Shown here: piece by piece, positions 11,162-22,968 of the stretch | Layout: each line of letters starts with the position of its first letter | Position numbering within the stretch: the first letter of the stretch is position 1 | Origin: Chrysemys picta bellii | Lineage: Eukaryota > Chordata > Testudines > Emydidae | Direction: 5' to 3' | NCBI RefSeq assembly: GCF_011386835.1 | Contig: NC_088792.1 | Location: 44,816,882 to 44,880,881, forward strand | DNA length: 64,000 nucleotides | Notes under the pieces: model-generated | What the model was told of the DNA's origin: nothing | Database searches by the model: none | Seen by the model: only the letters and a program-made list of their open reading frames with translations | Position numbers and translations under genes: made by a program

Positions 11162-11164
11162 TAT

Positions 11165-11744
11165 GGAAGACTGACTTTTTAAACTTCCCTACATTAACAG
11201 AATCTCGGTGGAATCATGACAAAAACTGATGTACGATGAGAACATTTTGTATTTTTATTATTATTCAATAACAAAAATAAAAACAGGAGTGTTAGTCTGA
11301 ATAATGTTTTCATGAATATGGTGTAGTGTTTCACCATATTCAGATGTTTATCAAAATTAAGCATACATATTGTTACTTGAAAGATCTGTTTTCTTTCCTA
11401 AAAGGAAATCCTTAATACATTAGCTTTGGATGATCGTGTGTGATTACCATAACACCGCCAATGCTAATTATAAGACATTTTACTGAATTCCAATGTGTGG
11501 AGCTACCTAATGGATATGATAGGTTTCAGAGTTGTTTATGATAGCACAGTGTTTAATAAAGTTTTTTACTTGAAAGGCCTTGGGGAGTGGAGGGGGGGGG
11601 AGCGGGAGAGCCACCAATCCTTGTGAATTTGAGTCAAGTATTAAGAGAAAAGATCTGTTAGTGCACTGCGGGTTACATAAATATTTAGAGGCTAACTGTG
11701 CCACTAGCAGCTTGGGTTTTTAACCAACAAACCAGAACAATCAA
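11165..11744. other. unassigned sequence with a G-rich run
   Basis: I see nothing recognisable except a short guanine run near 11592-11600. Confidence 0.3.
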
Positions 11745-12090
11745 CCCTTGATCAAATTGCAACATTAATGGAAGAAAAGAATGTTCTAGATGTAATATAC
11801 TTAGACTTTAATAGAACATTTAATGTACTGTCTCTCAAAATGTTATTTAAAAAAAAAGCTTAGTTCAGATTGTCTTATGGATTTAAAGCTAAAGGACTAA
11901 AAACAAATTGTCAGTATAGAATGACAATTTACTGGTTTCTAGGTAAGTGTCTAGAGTGGTGCCACTGAGTTTTGAGTCCATCTTTATCTATCTTTTAATG
12001 ATTTGGAAGAAGGGATAAATATTGGTTTAATTAAGTTTGCAGAGATGATACATCTGGGAACTGTTGAGAGGTCAGAGAATAATATTATAA
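11745..12090 (+). mobile_element. old CR1 reverse-transcriptase fragment
   Basis: A decayed palm region can be read on the plus strand: 'NVLDVIYLDFNRTFN' near 11770-11820 corresponds to the [10 protein letters not shown] block. Further on are 'FIYLLMIWKKG' (the FNIFINDL block) and a decayed FADDT block near 12040 (TTTGCAGAGATGATAC). Several frameshifts and stops are present. Confidence 0.65.
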
Positions 12091-13019
12091 TTAACTTTTT
12101 TTCTCAGTATTGGTTACTTCCTCCCCCTCTCAGAATGCACTGGAGGAAAAGGATTGACCCCTACATTGTTTTGGGATAGTTCAGCATCTTGCCAGTAGAG
12201 GGCTCAATGATGTCTAGTGAGCAAGATAAGGGAGTGACATCCAGAGGGGAACAGGCTGAAGAGGAGAGCTGTGTGTGAGAATTAGCAACCGGCTCAAGGC
12301 ACAAGGCTGGAAGCTAGCTTTGGAGGAAAGCCAACCACTAGGCAGCCTGGGAGTTGGACATGAAAAGCAGAGAGCTCCTCAGGGGATCAGGTTGTTGCTG
12401 ACAGAAGCAGCAGCATAGAAGCCTTGGACAGAGCCTCTGAGGAAACAGCAAGAGCGGAATAGAGAGAGGAGTGAAGGGAACTCTCATGAGCACAGAGGGT
12501 TAGTAAATGAACATGAGCTGAAATGAGCAGTAAATAAGCTGTGACAGCAAAGATGCACCACACACAGTGGATTAACCTGGGAAAGTAGTTGTGACCTGAC
12601 TGTGTGTTAGCCCCAAAGGCAAAGGGATACTATGGTTGAAAGGGCGGGGATAAGGCATATATAACCAAAGCTGTAGGGTGGGGCTTCTTGTCTAATTGTT
12701 GCCTACAGAAGGAGCAATGTGATAACAATGGAGAACAGTCTCCAGTGAGATCATATATGAGGAGACAGAACTTCGGGCAGTGCAATCTTACAGGCTGACA
12801 CCTAACTGCCTGTAATAGAGGGAGGGACAAGACAGAGAGTAGGCATGAGAAACCCCATTGAACAAGGTAACCCTCTTATCCTGCTACTGGGCTGCTTCTG
12901 GGAGACAAGTTTGATTTAAATGTGAGTTACAACAAAAGATACAGCACAGTATTTTCTGTCAGCTCAAGCACCTCAGCTGATGTCAGCTGCCAGGAAAAAG
13001 GGTAAGGAGAGAGGTGTCA
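12091..13019. other. unassigned sequence
   Basis: I see no gene. The composition is mixed. GGCATATATAACC near 12654 resembles a TATA element, but nothing supports a promoter. An LTR origin is possible but unproven. Confidence 0.25.
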
Positions 13020-13330
13020 TCTAAAGTAGCTGGGTCCTAAACCACAAAGGGCTATGAAGGTCAAAACCAGCACCTTGATCTAACCTGAAAATGAACTGGA
13101 AGCTAGTTCAGGTTATGGAGCACAGGTATCATATGCTGTTTGTGAAACACAACTAAATAAGCAGCCAGCCACATTCTCCAAGTGACCTTCAAGTGTAGCC
13201 TGATGTAGAACATGGTGTAGTAAGCTAGTGTGGAGGTGACAAAGGTCTGGATAACAGAGATAAGATCCTCTCACCTGAAATAGTCTAGTCATATGGAAAT
13301 GAAAAAGGCACCCCTGGCTACTCCTGCTAT
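13020..13330. repeat. possible old LINE-derived repeat
   Basis: Wording such as AAAGGGCTATGAAGGTCAAA, AACCAGCACCTTGATC and ACAAAGGTCTGGATAACAGA resembles a dispersed amniote repeat that I associate with L3/CR1-type LINE remnants. No intact domain is visible. The call rests on general recognition and is weak. Confidence 0.3.
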
Positions 13331-15482
13331 TGGGCATTGAATAAAATAATACTGAATTAAAATTTTCTGGAATGTGATTGGTTAAACATGATGGTTGGGA
13401 TCTGTGATCACATCACAGATACTCTGTCAATTTTCTAGTTCTGTCTAAAGGAACATTGTCCACTCATGCACCTTTGAAGATACCTGAGAATGACAGGAAA
13501 ATGACTATCCTGAGAAAAGCCTGTTTTTTCACATAGCAAGATTTTCTGAATGGACTCAGGTTTTAAAGTCCTAAAAACTTGAATCCAGTCAAAGGGAAAA
13601 AATTATTTTTCAAGCAGACTTATCTTATCGCCCTCCCAGGCTCAGTCATTTTTCAAACAGCAAGCAGAATGTTGGCAGCTGTTAGTTCTATATAGAGAGA
13701 AGAATTTAAAATTGCACTGAGTGGCTGATAGACTTTCAATTCTTGCTCAGCAGGCTACACCAGTGATGTTTCTGACAAAAATCCACTTAATTAAATTGGC
13801 AAAAATTTACCATGAATGAAAACCCTCAGTGTAAAATGTATGATAAACTAAAAAATTGGAACTTCATTGAAGTAAAGCTCTGTTTAATACCATAGAAGGG
13901 CTATGTTAATGTTTATTTAATTTAAACTAAAAATCATGGGGAGTTCAAATATATTACGAATCAGTTATATATAACACTGTGATTTGTGATACTCTCCGCA
14001 TTTGTTTTTGTGCCTCTGCAACTTCTTGTTTCAAACAGTGGGTGCACATAAATGCAGATACAATGATCATTTAAAAAGTAAGAGACAAAAGCCAGAAACT
14101 TAATCTAAAAAAATTACAATGTTATTTTTGTTTAAATATAGTAGTTTGGAAAGTCAGTCTTTCTTTTGTTTTTTAATGCTTCCCTAATCTATCTTGATAC
14201 TTGTCTGCTGTGTGACCTCTGGCTAGATTATGGAATTGATTCTTCACTGTCCTGCTCCTTGGTAGTCATTTATGAATGAGCAAAGTGTGTATGAAATGCT
14301 GCCATTCTGATTTGGCCCAAACTGACTGGCTGTGGGTATGAAAAAGTTTGGTCTTTCCATGTCTGTGAGTTGGGTGCGGTCTCAGAGAGCTGTAAACTGT
14401 GTACTGCTATTGCCATTTAATGTCTCTATTAAAAGGTGTACATGTGAAACACAAAGACAAGTATAAAGTATTCATTGTTTGTGAGAAATCATTTTTTTCC
14501 CTTCAAGGAGATAACCCCTTGTTTGAGTCCAAATCTTCCTGATAGCTTAGAAGTCGTGACTGTATGTAGTAGAGTTACCTGTGAAATCTTATCTCCTTTT
14601 TGCATTACTTTCCAATTCTATGTTAATTGAATTTGTATTTTTCACTACCTCTTTTGTGTTAATGTGATTTATTTTGAGGAGGAAATGCAACCATCTAACA
14701 AAGTCAAGAAACCTTCCCTTGAGCTTAATGAGATGCAGAGGAACAAAATCATACACTTTTATCATTTGGTCCTTACTGGGCAAACATATTGCATTATGTT
14801 ACTATACATTGAATATTAATTTCTGTGCTTCTATTAAACTTTTAATATAGGTGATTGGCTTCATATCCGACAGTTTTTATGCAAAATATAATTGCTTGTA
14901 TAGTAGATTTTATATCCTATCTTTGTAAAATTGTCTCACCTTTGAGTGAAAAATTATAATGTGAACATATTTTTCCATTTATCAGGGAAACAGGCTACTT
15001 TGTCATACTGGTAACCTTTAGAAACATTTACATTTTCATCAAAATCTAGCCAATCATTTCCTGTGGCTCTTGGGGTCAGAATACATTTCTAAAAGACTTG
15101 ATATTTAATATAAACTACATGTATTATGACTGAGGTGAGCAAACAGTTAGTAGGAGTAAACTGAATTTAATGAACCTGATTTTCCTTTCTCACTGGTGTA
15201 AATCAGGAGCTCCTAGTAAAGTCTAGAAAGTCTCACTGATATAAAACTGGGGTAAGTGAGATGAGAATCAGATCCAGCTCATAATTACAAAGAGTCCTCA
15301 AAGAAAAAAATACTATGTAGTGTGAATAATGCTGGCAATTTCTGGCCCCAAAACAAAAAAACAAAAACCTAACTACTACATGAGATCTCCTTTGCTTCAT
15401 GACCACAGATGCAATTTTTACCTTTCAATTATGACAATTTATTTGTAACCAATATGATTATACTAAAACTTCTGCTCTAGCA
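13331..15482. other. unassigned AT-rich sequence
   Basis: There are about 2.1 kb with no recognised gene. Around 15170-15290 lies a short dispersed repeat of the 'GGTGTAAATCAGGAGCTCC ... CTGGGGTAAGTGAGATGAGAATC' type, whose relatives I suspect at 26320-26420 and 48255-48330. The rest shows nothing. Confidence 0.3.
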
Positions 15483-15909
15483 TAGGATGGCCAGGTGCCT
15501 GGTTTTTGACCGGAAAGTCCAGTTAAAAAGGTGACCAGAGAGTGTCCAGTCACTGCGAGCAGGGGAGGCAGGGAGGCGCCACCTCCTACTCAACCGGGGC
15601 TGCTTCCTACCTGTGTTGGGCGGCTGCAGCTCCCGTCCAAGTGCTGGCTCTGCAGGCGCATCCCTCCTGACCCAAGCAGATGGTGGGGCGAAGAGGGAAA
15701 GAGCAGTGAGCGATGGGGGCAGGGGAGAGAACTGGGAGCAAACAAGTAGGGCCTCGGGGGAAGAGATGGGGCAGGGACGGAGCCTCGGAGGGAAGAGGCA
15801 GGACAGGGGAGGGGCCTCCGGGGAAAGAGGCGGGATGGGAGAAGTTACAGCACTCATGCTGGAGTGTCCATTTTTAAATATTTTAAATATTACCAAGTAG
15901 GCAACCCTA
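15483..15909. mobile_element. hAT-type MITE (TAGGRTKGCC ends)
   Basis: The left end TAGGATGGCCAGGTGCCTGG and the right end (reverse complement TAGGGTTGCCTACTTGG) form imperfect inverted repeats. The flanks carry an 8-bp duplication with one mismatch (CTCTAGCA at 15475-15482, CTCCAGCA at 15910-15917). The GC-rich interior, with repeats of 'GGGGCCTC(C/G)GGGG(A)AAGAG' type, has no transposase. The antisense frame from 15995 to 15477 is a by-product of this composition. Elements at 51980-52097 and 58763-58885 have related termini. Confidence 0.8.
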
Positions 15910-15917
15910 CTCCAGCA

Positions 15918-16799
15918 TCTGTACTCAGTAATTTGGTAAAGGCTTGACGTCTGCCGTTGGGTTTGTGCAGTAGGACTCCTTGCAGAATAAGGCACAACTT
16001 AGTGTGAATGAGGGTGGTAGACTCTGGCCCTTAATGCTTTGTTCACTTAGGTAAATATATATTATGATGTAGAATATAGAGGTCACCTTTAAAAATAAAT
16101 ATTTACCAACTGCTACCATACAGTAGCATCTTAGGTACTATAGTTATTTCCTATTCTAAATATAGAGAAATTATAATGATATTGTGTGGCAACAGTAGAT
16201 AAATGTTGACTATGTGATGTCATCTCTTTAATGCAAGTATATATGAACAATTCACTAAATAAGCACTTAAGCCCGTTCAAAAACTTGCTAGTTCCCAGTT
16301 TAAAATGTAAGTTATGCTCATTTCTAAAACCGTGAATGCCAAATTTCAGCCCAAAGCAAATTGTTATGGTTGTTATAATTCCCTGATGGAAGGTTGTACT
16401 GGAAATGCTTACACGTGCTTATCTGCTGTGGCCAGAAAAAATGCACACTTATATACTTTTTTCTTGATTTTGTTAATAATTAATTATAAGATCACTGACT
16501 GAACTTTTGCACCAAATCTATCTAATTAGGAGTCCAGTTACACATTGTTAGCTGAGATGGTTCCTTGGTAAATTGGCCATGCTCTTCCCTGCAGGTGGCA
16601 AAGTATACAGATCTGTTGGGCTGTACAGTTTAAAATATTGTCTGGAAGCATTGCCCTGTAGAATGCAAACATGACATCTAATCCTAGATCACTCTAGACA
16701 GAGAAAGCTAACTAAGTACAGAATCTTTCAAAGGTGCTGGGCAGATCAGTTATGAACATTGCAACTCCAAACATTTGTAACTACTGCTATTCACAGATC
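15918..16799. other. unassigned AT-rich sequence
   Basis: I see no supported feature. Confidence 0.3.
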
Positions 16800-16829
16800 A
16801 ATGAAACACATTTCACCACAGTACAAATA

Positions 16830-17724
16830 AGTGATGGTCACGTCAACACCACCCTATACTGAAAACCCACCGACCTCTATGCCTACCTTCATGCCTCCAG
16901 CTTCCACCCTGGACACACCACACAATCCATCGTCTACAGCCAAGCGCTGAGGTACGACCGTATCTGCTTGAACCCCTCAGACAGAGACCAACACCTACAA
17001 GATCTTCACCAAGCATTCTCAAAATTACGATATCCACACAAGGAAATAAGGAAACAAATCAACAGAGCCAGATGTGTACCCAGAAGCCCCCATGCTACAA
17101 GACAAGCCCAAGAAGGAAACCAACAGAACTCCACTGGCCATCACCTACAGTCCTCAGCTTAAACCTCTCCAACGCATCATCAGTGATCTACAACTCATCC
17201 TGGACAATGATCCCTCGCTTTCACAGACCTTGGGAGGCAGGCCAGTCCTCTCCCACAGACAACCTGCCAACCTTAAGCATATTCTCACCAACAACCACAC
17301 ACCGCACCATAACAACTCTAACTCCGGAACCAATCCATGCAACAAACCTCAATGCCAACTCTGCCCACATATCTACACCAGCAACACCATCACAGGACCT
17401 AACCAGATCAGCTACAACATCACCGGTTCATTCACCTGCACGTCCACCAATGTTATATATGCCATCATGTGCAAGCAGTGCCCCTCTACTATGTACATTG
17501 GCCAAACTGGACAGTCACTACGTAAAAGGTTAAATGGACACAAGTCAGATATCAGGAATGGCAATATACAAAAACCTGTAGGAGAACACTTCAACCTCCC
17601 TGGCCACACAATAGCAGATGTAAAGGTAGCCATCTTACAGCAAAAAACTTCAGGACCAGACTCCAAAGAGAAACTGCTGAGCTTCAGTTCATTTGCAAAT
17701 TTGACACCATCATATCAGGATTAA
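16830..17724 (+). pseudogene. PLE reverse transcriptase end plus GIY-YIG endonuclease (frameshifted)
   Basis: From about 16832 the first frame reads LY, a stop, then KPTDLYAYLHASSFHPG: the PLE reverse-transcriptase thumb with a nonsense codon. It continues as NPSDRDQHLQDLHQAFSKL to about 17080, where the frame shifts by one. The second frame (17074-17724, 216 codons) begins with a Lys/Pro-rich stretch. It has a zinc-type cluster C89, C94, C97, H99 (PCNKPQCQLCPHI) and then the GIY-YIG region: VIYAIMCKQC at 127-136, MYIGQTGQSLRKR at 140-152 and H156. The catalytic-type Tyr, Arg and His are present. A further frameshift near 17680 replaces the usual C-terminus. In active elements this endonuclease nicks target DNA to prime reverse transcription. 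This copy is dead by three lesions. Confidence 0.8.
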
Positions 17725-17898
17725 ACAAAGATTGTGAATGGCCAGCCAACTACAAAAGCAGTTTCTCCTCCCTTGGTGTTCACACCTCAACTGCTAGCAG
17801 AGGACCTCACCCTCTCTGATTGAACTAACCTCGTTATCTCCAGACTGATTCTTGCCTGCATATTTATACCTGCCTCTGGAAATTTCCATTACATGCAT

Positions 17899-17936
17899 CT
17901 GATGAAGTGGGTATTCACCCACGAAAGCTTATGCTC
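17899..17936 (+). ncRNA. hammerhead-ribozyme-like motif in the PLE tail
   Basis: The sequence shows CTGATGA (17899-17905), one extra A, a 6-bp stem II (GTGGGT at 17907-17912 with ACCCAC at 17917-17922, loop ATTC), GAAA (17923-17926), a 2-bp stem III (GC/GC around TTAT) and the trinucleotide CTC (17934-17936) in the cleavage position. This is the order of a minimal type I hammerhead, and hammerheads are reported from Penelope-like elements. Against activity: the extra A between CTGATGA and stem II, and poor stem I pairing between TGCAT (17894-17898) and CAATACA. Whether it cuts is unknown. Confidence 0.55.
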
Positions 17937-18028
17937 CAATACATCTGTTAGTCTTAAAGGTGCCACAGGACTCTCTGTTGCTTTTTACAGATCCAGACTA
18001 ACACGGCTACCCCATCTGATACTTGACA

Positions 18029-18924
18029 TTTTTTTGTAAATGATTCTTCTATAAATAATTATTTTACCAGTGTGGTGCAGTGTTTCATAGTATTTCTAGC
18101 AGTTCAATCCTGCTAGCTTACTTAGAATAATGGGTAGCCTTGTACACAGAATCAAGGGATAGCATGTTGACAGAGGCCACATAAGAACCTAGAGAGACAG
18201 AAAGAGACAGACAGTAGGGGAAGAGAGGAAGATCTCTATCCCTGCTCAAAAAGAAAGATGAGAAGAAATATTTTCCTTTTTAGTTTAATTGTATTGTTTT
18301 ACAAAAAGGATGTTCTGAAATGAGATAATTTGTTTTGGTTAAGCAAAAGCAGGCTCCTCAATGGTCTGCAGAAGAAATTGCAAACAACCCAGATATGGGG
18401 AGGTGTGGGGGATCATTGCCCTGATATCAATTTAAAGAGTGAGGCTCTAATCCCTCCTGTGTGTATGGAGTGTGGATGGTGGTGGTGAGTGGTGGAAAGA
18501 GGGTTTTTCAGTCACCACAATGATACTGTTTCCTCTATCTCCCTTCACACCAGTCCCCGAAGCTCACCCTCCATGTATCCAGATAGGAGGGCAATTGGAC
18601 AGGGAGTTTTGGGAGCACATGCAAAAAGATAATTTAGCCCCAGATTTGATTTGCTTTTCTGTGACTCTCTTCTGCAAAGAACAACTCCATGGGAGGCTGT
18701 GGAGGCAGCCACTGACAAGCTGGTGCAACTGAAGTTGCCAGCCTCCAAAGGATAGCTCTGGCTGCCAGTGTATTTTGGGCTTAAGGGCCCCCCTTATATT
18801 ACAATCTAGAAAAACTCAATGAAGAATCCTGTGGAGTTTTCTCCCCCCAGTCCTCCCACCCAGGGGTTTTTCCACAGATGGGGGTTTATTGGGCTGGTAT
18901 ATACAGCAATGTGAATACACTGAA
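18029..18924. other. unassigned sequence
   Basis: I see no supported gene. AGAGACAGAAAGAGACAGACAG near 18194-18215 is an impure purine microsatellite. Confidence 0.3.
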
Positions 18925-19195
18925 ACAAGAGTTGGTCAACACTTTTTCATGAAACTTTTTTCAGTCAAAATATTTTGTTTAGTCAAAACTGAAAAGTTTT
19001 GTGGAAAGAAATTGGTTTTGATGAAAATCTAAACTGAAAGGTTTCTCATGTCCAGGATGGAAATTCTGCTCAAAGGGCAAGTGAGAGAGAGATTTTTTAA
19101 CACAAGAATAACTTCAGAGGAAGAACTTGAACCTGAGTCTCTCATCACCTAAGTGAGCACCCTAATCACCAGGCTATGGAATATAGCTCTTAAAG
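18925..19195 (-). mobile_element. tRNA-derived SINE, minus strand
   Basis: On the minus strand an A box lies in CATAGCCTGGTGATTAGGGT (plus strand about 19157-19177) and a B box in GGTTCAAGTTC (19123-19133), spaced as in tRNA-derived SINEs. The body continues through TTTTCATCAAAACCAATTTC-type wording to an end at AGTGTTGACCAACTCTTG near 18929. Fragments of the same 3' body occur at 48460-48590 and 55200-55365. Confidence 0.7.
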
Positions 19196-19382
19196 CAGAC
19201 TGGAGTCTGCCCATAGGAAACATACTATGCTAATGTGCACTGCATACACTGCAATGAGATTCTGTCTCACTTGGATAGTTTAAAATGGAATTTTACCAGA
19301 TATTCCAAAACAAAGTTCATATTCGGGCATGAAAATTTTTAGTACATAGAGTTTTTTGTTTAAAGTGCTTTAAAATAGAGGC

Positions 19383-20530
19383 TGTGATGGATGCAGAGCC
19401 GCCCTGTTACAGTTTATGAGTACTGTATGTTGACCTGATTATTGGGATACTTATTATATTAATATATTGGTTTTGCTTAACAGCAGTCTGTAAGGAAAAC
19501 AAGCAGGAAGGAAAGATGAGTGGCTCAAGCTAAGAAACGCTTCAGCAAACACTTGCAGGTTATGATGGGAAAATGGCAGACACCACTCTAGCTTTAGGCA
19601 AGTTAGGCAGCTGCCTAGGGTGGCATATTCTGCTTAGGGTGGCCAACAGCACTGCAACCGTATGCACCAGGTCACAATGCCAATCTCTCAAATTTGGTCA
19701 TGCCAAATCTGAGTAAGTGGCACTGCGACCTGGTGCTTGTCCCCATTCCCCCTACTTAGAACCATGGAACCCCATCAGAAGGCTCACTGTGCCCACCTCG
19801 AAAGTGTGGTGTGTACCATGGCTGCGAGCCTCTGTTTTAAAGGGTAGGAAAGGGGTGACACGCTGAAGTTTTGCCTAAGAAAGCAGATTGCCTTGAGCAG
19901 CCTCTGGCCACTGGCTCTGAGGAGTCTGGGTCGATCTCCTGCTGAACCTACCAAATTGACTCTGACAAAGAGTGAAAAAGCCTAGGAGCTAAAAATAACA
20001 AAGAACCCCTGGCTAGAGAATAAGGGACTGACTCTCTCTCTCAAGAGAGGAGGGAGCCATTGGGGAGCTGTTGTGGGAAGCCAACTGATGCACAGTCACC
20101 ACAGTCACTGAAGAAATAGTAGGCTTGAGTAGGTTGCTATCAGGGGATGGTAAATCTTAGATAAGAGATGTGTTGAGACTGTTTGTTTTAAAATCCGTTC
20201 TCTCTATGCTTTGATCCTTTAGGAGAATAAACAGAATTTTGGTTATAAGAAGGCTGTCTGGTCACTATATACACCACTGGCCACAGACTTCCCAAGGGAA
20301 GATCCACAGGTGCTGAACCCAATCAGACCTTCTGGGTAGGCATGGTTGGTACACAGGGTTGTGGCCCAGAGCCTGGTCTAAGAGTGGGAGAATCTGGTGT
20401 TCTGTACAATGAGTGGTTAGCAGAGGGCCAGATGTACCATTCCCCACTCACCATCATGTGGGACAGAACCAAGCGAGGGAAAGGGAGGGGGGCTAAAATC
20501 ACAGCTCTGGAGTATATTACCCCTTGCCCA
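19383..20530 (+). repeat. LTR-like dispersed repeat, family uncertain
   Basis: The block starts with TGTGATGGATGCAGAGCC and contains a polyadenylation-type AATAAA at 20224 within CTTTAGGAGAATAAACAG. Downstream is wording I associate with a widespread chelonian LTR-type repeat (GTCACTATATACACCACTGG, then TGGTTGGTACACAGG and CACTCACCATCATGTGGGAC). No internal retroviral or Gypsy gene is attached and I found no target duplication, so a solo LTR is a suggestion only. The part at 19575-19900 may be a separate insertion. Confidence 0.4.
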
Positions 20531-22740
20531 GATTTCCATGTGGAAATCTGCACATTCTGTAAGGGACAGGCCCACAGGAGCAGAACTTCTCTTGCTTCAC
20601 CCCCTCTATCTGTTGCCCCACACTAAACTCCATGAAGCAATAGTCTTGCAGGACAAGGGAGCAGCACTGAAGATGTGACATTACCTTCTTTTGTCTTACC
20701 CTTATGCATGTGGCTCCAGAGAGGATAATCCGGTTTATACTAAATGGCTGGTATAGTATGCTAGCAGGTACAGTGTGGGCATAGAGAGATATTGCCTGGT
20801 GCACCCACTGCCATAGGGAACTTCCCAAACAAAGCCATATACTTCATGGTGAGCTAATGGAGGATTCACTTTTCTGACAAAAAATAGCATATGATCTCTG
20901 GTGCAAAGGAAAGCACATGGTTGTCAGTTTGGGGAGGGTGATGAGACGAGACCTAATTACAGACCACACTCTATGTAGCCAGTGATTTTATTACTAGTCT
21001 TGTGAGATGTGGTGCTTCCCCAACTGCTGAAATCAGTTTATTATGTGAGAATTTCAGCATTCATTTAAAAAAGAACTAAGTTGTGTTTGCAGAGAATAGC
21101 TTGAAAATGTGAATCTTAGACACGCCAACACTAGAAAGCAAATTAATAGAACCCTACTTGTATAATTTTTTAAATCTTAGGATTTTCAAGCCAATTTCAG
21201 GATTTCTCCCCCCCCCCCCCCATGGGTTTTGAACTGGTGGGGTTTGTAGTTCTGCACTCTTTGAGGGTCACCTGATTCTCCTGGTTCTCTACTGAGCATT
21301 GTGGATAGATATCAAGAAAAGAATGTATATTCTGCTCAACAAGGTACTCATGCTGCTTATTATTACCTGAATTGTCGCAATAGTCAGATGTCTGAATAAC
21401 ACGTTTATCTTAAAATACTGACATTTTGTAAGAAAACTAGAATTCTTTCAGTAATTGCACATTGTGGTTTTGACTATTTTAAAACAGTAGCTTTTTTTAC
21501 CCCTAAGATTATTGTCTTTCCTGCTATATAAACATCAGAAACAAAGCCTGAGGTTCTTTGTCCTACATGTAGAATTCTCTTTATATTCTTTTCTAAATGT
21601 ATCACTATAAAAATAAAATATGGATTAAAAATCCACGGAACATTTTTTTCACATTTCAAATGTTTCAATAGGATATAGGTTTGTGTACAGTACTACATCT
21701 CTAATTATACAAGGGAGTGTAAAATGTAAGGACCCAGTGTTAGCGCCCTTGTTGGGGCAAAGCTCCTATTGAGGTAAAGGAGAGTTTTGCCCAAGTAAGG
21801 ACTGAGCAATGGCAGCAGGGTTAGGTCTTCCAGCAATAGTTAAATGAGCTAAATCCACCAGTGCTCCTGGTGGTGCGAGTTGAACACTGGATGTAAATTA
21901 GTCAGAAAAATGGTGTAAGTACGACAGTAGTCTAACTTGCAGCAATCTGGAATTTATCAGCTGTGCAAGAGGAGCTGAAGTTTATGTGGTCACTCAGAGA
22001 CTGGAAGGTGAAAGCTGCAAAATCGGGTGTGGACACGGTAGGGCTGGAGGAGGATGTTCTGGAGCTTTGGAAAGTCCAATAAAGCTGTGGTGCAAGCCTC
22101 AAAATGTGACTAACAAGAGACCAGTGAGAAATTAATCCTGACCTCTATTTTAACTCATAACCAGCACTCGAGTTGTGCTTTAATGCTCTGGAATGCCGTT
22201 TTGACACTTATTTTAGGAGTCCAAACAGCATTCCAGTACTTCTGCTGGTCCCAGGCCCCCAACAGCACAGTCCCCAACAGAGAGCAGCAGCTAGGCACAG
22301 GTGAGGGAAGGCATATACAGGACAGACTCTGCGGGGAGTCACCCCCTGTTCCCTGGGCCTCCCCCAGCTCCCTCATTGCCTCTATCTTCCTCCCAGCTTC
22401 CTCTACGACTTCCCAGGTCCCTCTTCTCCTCTCTACTTCCTCCTGGGTCCTCCCATTGCCCTGCATTCTGGTGCTTCCTGCTTTAGGACTCCAGTGTTCC
22501 TTGCCGCACAATCAAAGCTGACAGTAGATCACAATCTCTCAGGAAAGGCTGCTGTTGGACTATGCAGCCTTTTAACACTTAAAAACAGATTACAAATCTG
22601 GCAGCTTTGTATAATACTTAAATATGTGACAGATATTGAAAATATATTGTTAGCCATCTATTTTTCTTAAATATATCAATCATATAGTATTCATGAATAT
22701 GTTTGATGTAATATTATACTGCTTTAGTAGTCTCCTTTAC
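20531..22740. other. unassigned sequence with a poly(C) run
   Basis: About 2.2 kb with no recognised gene. A pure cytosine run of 14 lies at 21208-21221. The region at 22155-22521 is open on both strands but is only composition-biased, CT-rich sequence with no recognisable domain. Confidence 0.3.
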
Positions 22741-22968
22741 ACCGAGTGGCCTAGGGGATAGAGCTCTGGACTGGGCCGCAGAAGTCTGGAGGTCTGTTAT
22801 TGGCTCAGCCACTGGCCTCTTGGGTGACCTTGGACAAATCACTTCACTGCTCTGAGCCTCAGTTTCCCCATCTGTAAAATGGGGCTAGTGATACTGATCT
22901 CTTTTGTAAAATGCTTTGAGATCAACTGATGAAAGTGCTAGATAAGAGCTGGGAATTGTTATAATTAA
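22741..22968 (+). mobile_element. MIR-type SINE
   Basis: The tRNA-like head (GTGGCCTAGGGGATAGAGCT, then GACTGGGCCGCAGAAGTCTG) leads into the diagnostic MIR core: TTGGGTGACCTTGGACAAAT, CACTTCACTGCTCTGAGCC, TCAGTTTCCCCATCTG, TAAAATGGGG. The tail TGCTTTGAGATCAACTGATG, then AAGTGCTAGATAAGAGCTGG ends near 22968. This family is ancient in amniotes; the copy is well preserved, as is usual in slow-evolving turtle genomes. Confidence 0.9.

Larger units (their letters stand above)
16800..18028 (+). mobile_element. Penelope-like retroelement (PLE), 3' part
   Basis: The region holds, in order, the end of the reverse transcriptase, a Cys/His-rich linker, a GIY-YIG endonuclease region and a 3' UTR with a hammerhead-like motif. 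This is the domain order of endonuclease-bearing Penelope-like elements (Neptune-like in vertebrates). Everything upstream of the reverse-transcriptase thumb is missing, so the copy is 5'-truncated. The 5' boundary near 16800 is approximate and I could not find a target duplication. Tail copies of the same or a related family recur at 45617-45787, and another type at 25242-25455. Confidence 0.8.

Noticed and set aside
12640..12670. TATA-like promoter (GGCATATATAACC)
   Set aside because: No transcript, start site context or downstream gene supports it; such words are expected by chance in AT-rich DNA.
15477..15995. 172-codon minus-strand frame rich in Pro, Ser and Arg
   Set aside because: It lies almost wholly within the GC-rich hAT MITE at 15483-15909; composition explains the open frame and no domain is visible.
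19575..19900. Separate hAT element within the LTR-like block
   Set aside because: Words like TTAGGCAAGTTAGGCAGC suggest it, but I found no matching inverted end or 8-bp duplication.
22155..22521. Overlapping frames of 118 and 112 codons on opposite strands
   Set aside because: No domain, no splice context and CT-biased composition; more likely a decayed repeat.
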